Source of the DNA: Dakarella massiliensis
GTDB taxonomy: Bacteria; Pseudomonadota; Gammaproteobacteria; Burkholderiales; Burkholderiaceae_F
Reading direction: 5' to 3'
Assembly (NCBI RefSeq): GCF_001182045.1
Contig: NZ_CVTY01000003.1
Span: 1-32,343, forward strand
DNA: 32,343 nucleotides
Made by a program: the position numbers and the translations under genes. Shown here one piece after another: positions 27,544 to 32,343 of the stretch (its first letter is position 1; every line of letters starts with the position of its first letter). The notes under the pieces were generated by a model. That model was not told the DNA's origin and made no database searches. It was given only the letters and a program-made list of their open reading frames with translations.

Positions 27544-28482
27544 ATGGACCTTCTGCCTTCTCTCAGTGTTTTTCTTCGCGTAACGGAAACCGGAAGCTTC
27601 AGCCGCGCGGCTGACAGCTTGGGAATGACACGGTCAATGGTTACGCGCCGGATCCAGGCTCTTGAAGAGGATCTCGGCACAAAGCTGTTTTTCCGTTCGA
27701 CACGGAAAGTGACCCTTTCCTCTGAAGGCATGGAGCTGCTTGTCCGGGCCCGCGACCTTCTCGCGAAAACGAACGCACTCTATGTTGAACTGCGGGATCA
27801 GGCCGGCAAACCGCTTTTCGGTTCCATCCGTATCGCGTCAAGTGTCATCATCGGCTGGGTCTTTCTGCAGAAGGTTGTGCAGGAATTCCTGGACGCCAAC
27901 CCGGGGGTAACGATCGAACTGGTCACTGAAGATCAGCCGATCAAAATGGTGGATGAGGGGATCGATCTTGCGTTCAAGGTTGGTAACCGTCTTCCGGACT
28001 CCTCAGTCGCCAAAAAAATCGGTGTTGTCCAGAATTACTTCTGCGCGAGTCCCGACTTCCTCAAAAAGTCGCGCAAAATTTCGCGTCCGAGTGACCTAGA
28101 AAAAGTCAATTTTCTGGTGAACACCTATCTCGGCTCCAATATTCAGCTCGTAGGACCGGAGGGAAAGAAAGCCACGGTGAACGTCCGGGGCCGTTTCATC
28201 AGCCGAAACACTTTCATCAACTGCCGATCCTGCCTGAGAGGAGATGGTGTCGCCATGCTGCCGGCAGAGTTCGCCCAGAACTATATCGATAAGGGCGAAC
28301 TCGTCCGGGTGCTGCCTGAGTGGGAAGGTGAAGAATACGGGTTTTACGCGCTTTACCCGGATCGGGCTCTTTCCCGCCCGGCGCGCGCCTTTCTTGAGCT
28401 GACTGTAAAGCGGATGGAAGAACTGTCAGGGCATGTTTATGGTCGGGTACGGCAGGATGATCAGTCAGAACCCCGGTACTGA
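27544..28482 (+). CDS. LysR-family transcriptional regulator
   Basis: The product has 312 residues. The N-terminal winged helix (5-64: FLRVTETGSFSRAADSLGMTRSMVTRRIQALEEDLG) is followed by a periplasmic-binding-like effector domain (about 90-300: GSIRIASSVIIGW, DEGIDLAFKVG, LRGDGVAMLPAEFA). It belongs to the common CrgA-like LysR group. It is divergent from the exported flavoprotein with a 148-base AT-rich gap, the usual arrangement for a regulator and its target, so it probably senses that enzyme's substrate. The dcuC gene about 500 bases downstream may also be a target. No Shine-Dalgarno is visible before the ATG. Confidence 0.92.
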   Translation: MDLLPSLSVFLRVTETGSFSRAADSLGMTRSMVTRRIQALEEDLGTKLFFRSTRKVTLSSEGMELLVRARDLLAKTNALYVELRDQAGKPLFGSIRIASSVIIGWVFLQKVVQEFLDANPGVTIELVTEDQPIKMVDEGIDLAFKVGNRLPDSSVAKKIGVVQNYFCASPDFLKKSRKISRPSDLEKVNFLVNTYLGSNIQLVGPEGKKATVNVRGRFISRNTFINCRSCLRGDGVAMLPAEFAQNYIDKGELVRVLPEWEGEEYGFYALYPDRALSRPARAFLELTVKRMEELSGHVYGRVRQDDQSEPRY

Positions 28483-28537
28483 ACATCTTTGACATCACGG
28501 CCTGAATTCCGCTCTTCGTTATTTTCCTGACTTTCCT

Positions 28538-28560
28538 GCCGCACGCCAAAGGCGTGCGGC
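28538..28560. repeat. Perfect GC-rich hairpin downstream of LysR
   Basis: GCCGCACGCC (28538-28547), AAA, and GGCGTGCGGC (28551-28560) form a perfect 10-base stem. There is no T-run on either strand, so it is not a standard terminator; it may be a 3' mRNA-stabilising or repeat element. Confidence 0.55.
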
Positions 28561-28687
28561 ACTGGAAACTCTTTCCCCCGTCATCCGGGGATTCATAGCT
28601 TCTCCCTGCCACCTTCTCCATAGCTTTTTCAGCAACTTCTTCAATTAGGTTCTACGCAAATTAAATTCAGAATACGTGGAACTTATT

Positions 28688-28711
28688 GCTTTTAAAAAGC
28701 TTTTAAAAAGC
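28688..28711. promoter_or_regulatory. AT-rich tandem repeat in the dcuC upstream region
   Basis: Two adjacent copies of GCTTTTAAAAA followed by GC form a direct repeat that is also nearly palindromic. The stretch 28561-28988 has no gene I recognise. It goes from AT-rich (28630-28800), where the dcuC promoter probably lies, to GC-rich. The open frame that runs into dcuC from 28806 does not look like protein, so a leader of 200 bases or more is likely. No clear -35/-10 pair or FNR site was found. Confidence 0.35.
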
Positions 28712-28988
28712 ATTTAAACAGTAATTAGGCTGAAATGAGGACACATAAAAGTATCAAATATGTAGGCGCCCCGGTCTCAGGAATGGCAGAATTAATAAGA
28801 ATCGCTTGCTGTTCCGCACACGTCGCGTACGGAATCCCGCCCGCAAAACGTACCGACTGACACGCCAACCTCGGGAGGGGCCGCCAGGACATACGGACTT
28901 ACGAAAGCAGGATCACTCGTTCCGGCCTGAACGTCTCCGGGCTTTCCGTCGGCATCTTGCATCACCTCACGTCAAAGGGAGAATAAAA

Positions 28989-30374
28989 ATGCATGATGCA
29001 ATGCTGTATATTGCGCTGCTGATTGTCGTTCTGACAGGCATTGGAATCGTTAAGAAACTGCAGGTGAATATCCTGCTGCTCTTCGCGGGTATCGCGCTCA
29101 ATGTGCTCGCCATTCTGGGCGGCAATATGGATCTGCTGCCAAAGGGCACCCATTCCACCGGTTTCATCGGTTTTGACCTTTTCGCGCTGCTTTCCGCGCT
29201 CTCGAAGCACCAGGTCGCCACAACCGGCTTCATCATTCTGGTATCCGGAGGCTTCGCGGCCTACATGGATCAGATCGGCGCAACCGATAAACTCGTTAGC
29301 GTCTGCCTCAAACCGCTCAGAAAACTCCGGAACCCTTATCTGATCATGGGAGCGGTTTTTATCCTCGGACACTTCCTTGGGTTCGTCGTGACATCCGCGG
29401 CCGGCATGGCGATGCTCCTCGCCGTTTCGGTCTATCCCCTTCTTATCGGTCTCGGTGTGTCAGGTGTTGCCGCAGCCGCTGTAATCGGCTCTGTCCTTGT
29501 TGTGAGCTACGCACCGTCATCCGCGATTGCGGTTCTTGCTGCGAATACCGCCGGCATCGATCCGATGAGCTACCTGATCCAGTATCAGCTTCCGGTCGCG
29601 ATCCCGGCAGTCATCACCATGGCGGTGCTTCACGTTCTCGTACAGAGCTATCTCGACAAGAAGGACACCGCCGCCGGTACTCTAGTCAAAACTGATCCGC
29701 AAATGATTGAGGCAAAAACCTCCAAGGCGGAAAACCTTCCCTGGTACTATGCGCTCCTGCCGATTGTTCCTCTGATCCTGCTCTTCATCTTCAACAAGAT
29801 GGTTTATAAGACCATCGTGCTGGATGTGGCGGTTGCCATGTTTATCGGCTGGGTCATCGGGATCCTGGTGGATCTGCTGCACCGCAGAACACTCAACGCC
29901 TGTTTTGAGGACGGGTTCGCAATGTTTAAGGGTATGGGGCACATGATGCAGAGCGTCGTCGGTCTCATCTTTGTCGCCGCGCTTTTTGCGGCCGGGCTGA
30001 AGAACGCCGGACTTGTTGCACTGCTGATTGACGCCGCGAAGTCCGTCGGATTTGGAATTACCGGCACAGGACTCGTCATGTCCGGTGTGATCGGCCTCGT
30101 TACGGTTCTAACTGGGTCTGGTGTCGCGTCCTTCACCGGTCTTGTGCCGATTGCACCTTCCCTTGCCGCCGGTCTCGGCGGTGATCCGATTCCCTTGGTG
30201 CTGATGATGCAGATTTCAAGCGAATTCCTTCGCCCGCTGTCCCCCGTTGCCGGTGTGATCATTATCGTGGCAGGCTTCGCCAATGTTTCGCCTCTCACTG
30301 TCATTCGGCGCACCTGGCTCCCCTGCTGCGCCGGCATGGCTGTCGCGCTGGGCGCATCCGTTCTGTTCTTCTGA
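28989..30374 (+). CDS. dcuC: DcuC-family C4-dicarboxylate carrier
   Basis: The product has 461 residues from the ATG preceded by AAGGGAGA, matching the family start (a hydrophobic segment within ten residues). It has about 12 membrane segments. It resembles E. coli DcuC: STGF in the first loop, GGFAAYMDQIGATDKLV, NPYLIMG, VTSAAGMAMLLAVSVYPLL and YLDKKD before the central loop. DcuC proteins exchange or export succinate and take up fumarate or malate during anaerobic growth. Near an exported flavoprotein reductase and LysR, it may move the substrate or product of that enzyme. A gluconate-type (GntP) permease is a less likely alternative. Confidence 0.85.
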   Translation: MHDAMLYIALLIVVLTGIGIVKKLQVNILLLFAGIALNVLAILGGNMDLLPKGTHSTGFIGFDLFALLSALSKHQVATTGFIILVSGGFAAYMDQIGATDKLVSVCLKPLRKLRNPYLIMGAVFILGHFLGFVVTSAAGMAMLLAVSVYPLLIGLGVSGVAAAAVIGSVLVVSYAPSSAIAVLAANTAGIDPMSYLIQYQLPVAIPAVITMAVLHVLVQSYLDKKDTAAGTLVKTDPQMIEAKTSKAENLPWYYALLPIVPLILLFIFNKMVYKTIVLDVAVAMFIGWVIGILVDLLHRRTLNACFEDGFAMFKGMGHMMQSVVGLIFVAALFAAGLKNAGLVALLIDAAKSVGFGITGTGLVMSGVIGLVTVLTGSGVASFTGLVPIAPSLAAGLGGDPIPLVLMMQISSEFLRPLSPVAGVIIIVAGFANVSPLTVIRRTWLPCCAGMAVALGASVLFF

Positions 30375-30383
30375 AAACAGAAA

Positions 30384-30425
30384 AACGGACTCATTTCTCT
30401 GGCTTCCGCCAGGAATGGGGCCGTT
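30384..30425 (+). repeat. Imperfect hairpin directly after dcuC
   Basis: AACGG/CCGTT, CTCATT/AATGGG and CTGG/CCAG form an interrupted stem around CTTCCG. There is no T-run, so it may add to 3' mRNA stability ahead of the true terminators. Confidence 0.4.
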
Positions 30426-30444
30426 CTCAATATCAGCAAAAGAA

Positions 30445-30514
30445 AAATCCCAGCGACCTATGTCTGCTGGGATTTATCTCCCAAACTCCCGGAACATAGC
30501 TCCGGGATTTTTTC
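30445..30514 (+). terminator. Tandem terminators after dcuC
   Basis: The first stem is AAATCCCAGC (30445-30454) with GCTGGGATTT (30466-30475). The second is TCCCGGA (30487-30493) with TCCGGGA (30501-30507), followed by TTTTTTTC. The second is a typical Rho-independent terminator; the first has a shorter T-stretch. Confidence 0.85.
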
Positions 30515-30553
30515 ATTCTGGAAAAAATTCCTAGTAAATTTAAATAGTTGAGA

Positions 30554-30582
30554 TTGACATTAAGGGTAATTCTTAGTATTAT
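30554..30582 (+). promoter_or_regulatory. Promoter of the transposase gene
   Basis: A perfect -35 box TTGACA (30554-30559) and a -10 box TATTAT (30577-30582) are 17 bases apart, 28 bases before the transposase ATG. Such a near-consensus promoter close to the left end is common for insertion sequences. The element's terminal inverted repeat could not be defined because the right end is outside the window. Confidence 0.65.
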
Positions 30583-30609
30583 AGTCTATAAATATTGATA
30601 AAGACTATT

Positions 30610-32343
30610 ATGGCTCGACCAAGAACTCTACCAGACAACCATTTCCGTTTCTCCACCTTCAGAAAAGGAGATTCCACCTATGTTTATGGCTATAGAAATG
30701 AGTGGGATCCGGTGAAGAAACAGTCAAGAATTGCCAAAAGGATTTATGTCGGCACGCTCAATGAAGCAACCGGAAGACTTAGACTGGGCAAAAAGTACTT
30801 ATCCAATCATCCTGAGTATGAAGGCAAGACGCTTTACTTTGAAAATCGTACCCTCGTTGAAAGATCCGAGCAGGATGCTGCAGAAGAAGTTCAACAGCGC
30901 GAGCAGTCATGGGCTTCAAACAACCTTTCTTACGCTGCCACCTGGGCCCTTTGGCAGTTCGCCTCCAAGAACCGAATTCTGCAAAACCTGCAGGCGGCGT
31001 TCGGAAAACAATTAGGAACCGGCCTTCTGGCTTTGGCCGTCTATCAGCTCTTAGACGGGGGCGCCATGAACGGCTATGAAGACTGGCTTCCCGACAACTG
31101 GCTTCCTGTAAGCGCTCCTTTAAGCTCTCAGCGCATCAGCGAACTGCTTGCTCAAGTCGACCATGAGGACATGGTTAATTATTTCCGTTTACGATTTGAC
31201 CGATCCAAGCAGAATTATCAGAAATGGCTTGAGGAAATAAAACAAAAGGCTCAGAAGCAGGGCTCGGCCATGCCGCCTTCAACTCTGCAAAAGATGTATA
31301 TGGCGCTGGACTCCACGGCAATAAGTACCTTCTCTATGACAATCGAGGATGCGGCTTACGGGCACGCCAAACAGAATCCTGAACTCAAACAGATAAACCT
31401 TACGCTTGCCGTGGATTTCTTGAACGGAGACGTCTGCTATGCCAGAGAAGACGAAGGCTCGATAACCGATAAGTCGGTCTACAAATCCATCCTGGCTCAG
31501 ATGAAAAGCTACGGCTTTGATCTTGACGAGACAGTCCTGGTGACCGACCGGGGTTACTCTTCCCTAATGAATCTTCAGAATCTTTTTAATACCGATGTCA
31601 GCTTCGTCGCCGGCGTTCCTATCGTGGAAAAGGGTTTAAAAGATAAATTTACAAAGTTCCGTGAAGCACTTTGCGACCTCGCTTTTTACAACAGTGAGTA
31701 TGAAGTTTATTGCCGAACCATAAAAGAAGACTGGAAGCAAAACACAGAGGCCGGCTCAGTAAATCGTGACTGCTTCGTGCATCTGTATCGGTTCCCGGAA
31801 ATTGCGCTCTCTCAGCAGAAGCAGCTACTAAAGAAAATAGATAAGGTCTTAGATAAAAAACGCGATGGAAAAGTCGTAGATCGAGATGACTGGAACTTCG
31901 CTGCCCGCTTCATAACTGAGTGCAAAGAAGAGCAAGACGGCAAGGAAAGGAAAATATGGGAGAAAAACCTCGAGGCTCTCAGACTCTGGGAACGCACTGC
32001 CGGCTGCTTTGTTATCCGCAGCGACTGGCTCGAAGATCCGATCGAGGCTCTAAGAATTTACAGGCGCAGGAATATCGTTGAGGTGGCTTTCCGACAGTTT
32101 AAAGTCCTTAACGGAGGAGACCGACTGCAGGCAACCCAAACCTCTTACATGGGCAAATTGATGGTACACATAATCGCTCAGTCTCTGAGGATGGCTATAA
32201 CAGTGCAGGCTAAAAAAAGAGAAACTCAGGAATTAAAACTCCCCGATAACTCGGTGGAAAAGTTACTGGCCGCATTGAAGAGGATCAGAGCGGTGAGGGC
32301 ACCAACGAGAGCTACATGGGTTGTGGAGCCTCTGACGAAAAAA
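30610..32343 (+). mobile_element. Insertion sequence transposase, IS4/IS1634-like (partial, open at window end)
   Basis: An ATG at 30610 opens a frame that runs 578 codons to the last base without a stop, so the gene is cut by the window edge and not shown to be broken. The DDE triad is visible: D234 (ALDSTAIST), D313 (LVTDRGYSS) and E491 in the YRRRNIVEVAFRQFK block, which matches the Y-(2)-R-(3)-E signature of IS4-group transposases. The N-terminus (MARPRTLPDN, YVGTLNEATGRL) is of the IS1634/IS1549 type. Codon use is more A/T-rich than in neighbouring genes, fitting acquired DNA. No strong ribosome site precedes the ATG. It may be a full-length active element, but the right end must be seen. 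Confidence 0.88.

Noticed and set aside
28806..28988. An N-terminal extension of dcuC by 61 codons
   Set aside because: It is Arg/Pro-rich and unlike a membrane protein start; the ATG at 28989 has AAGGGAGA upstream and begins directly with a membrane segment.

Overview
The window looks like a chromosome segment of an anaerobic or microaerophilic gut betaproteobacterium of the Burkholderiales, most likely Sutterellaceae (Sutterella/Parasutterella type). The 16S rRNA 5' end has the betaproteobacterial form. Several gene orders are those of Burkholderiales (trxB next to ftsK-lolA, nadE-glnB, hemC-hemD, yjgA-mogA). The right half is rich in exported flavoproteins and haem proteins, as expected for a respiring gut member of this family. 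The assignment is an inference; no database search was possible.

Layout. 1-504: the 5' end of a 16S rRNA gene on the minus strand, its leader with a boxA-like element, a good rRNA-type promoter, and a perfect AT-rich palindrome. 505-4093: moeA, then on the minus strand a WYL-type regulator coupled to a metallophosphoesterase, and lolA. 4109-9857: minus-strand ftsK followed by a small FtsK-like protein that has lost its ATPase motifs; on the plus strand trxB, an Smr-domain protein and a ZIP metal transporter. 9935-13705: minus-strand hemC-hemD-nadE-glnB. 13910-17538: argH, darP/yjgA, and a gene encoding MogA fused to an alpha/beta-hydrolase.

17573-30514 is the accessory, respiratory half. It begins with a tetrahaem cytochrome c plus a Tat-exported FAD protein (a split flavocytochrome c). 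Next come three tandem orphan amino-acid-type periplasmic binding proteins and the broken start of a fourth. A short YqhC-like AraC regulator is then divergent from a four-gene operon whose products all appear to be exported: a cytochrome P460-like haem protein, a flavodoxin and two cyclophilin-like-fold proteins. Last is a second exported FAD reductase with a divergent LysR regulator and a DcuC-type dicarboxylate carrier. The window ends inside an IS4/IS1634-like transposase gene whose frame is still open at the last base.

How the genes fit together. The left half is housekeeping: molybdenum cofactor, haem, arginine, NAD, nitrogen signalling, chromosome segregation, lipoprotein export and thioredoxin. 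The right half suggests a periplasm adapted to reducing organic acceptors and importing amino or dicarboxylic acids. The least explained parts are the exported P460/flavodoxin/cyclophilin-like operon with its mirror-image promoter motif, the ATPase-dead FtsK relative between ftsK and lolA, and the MogA-hydrolase fusion.
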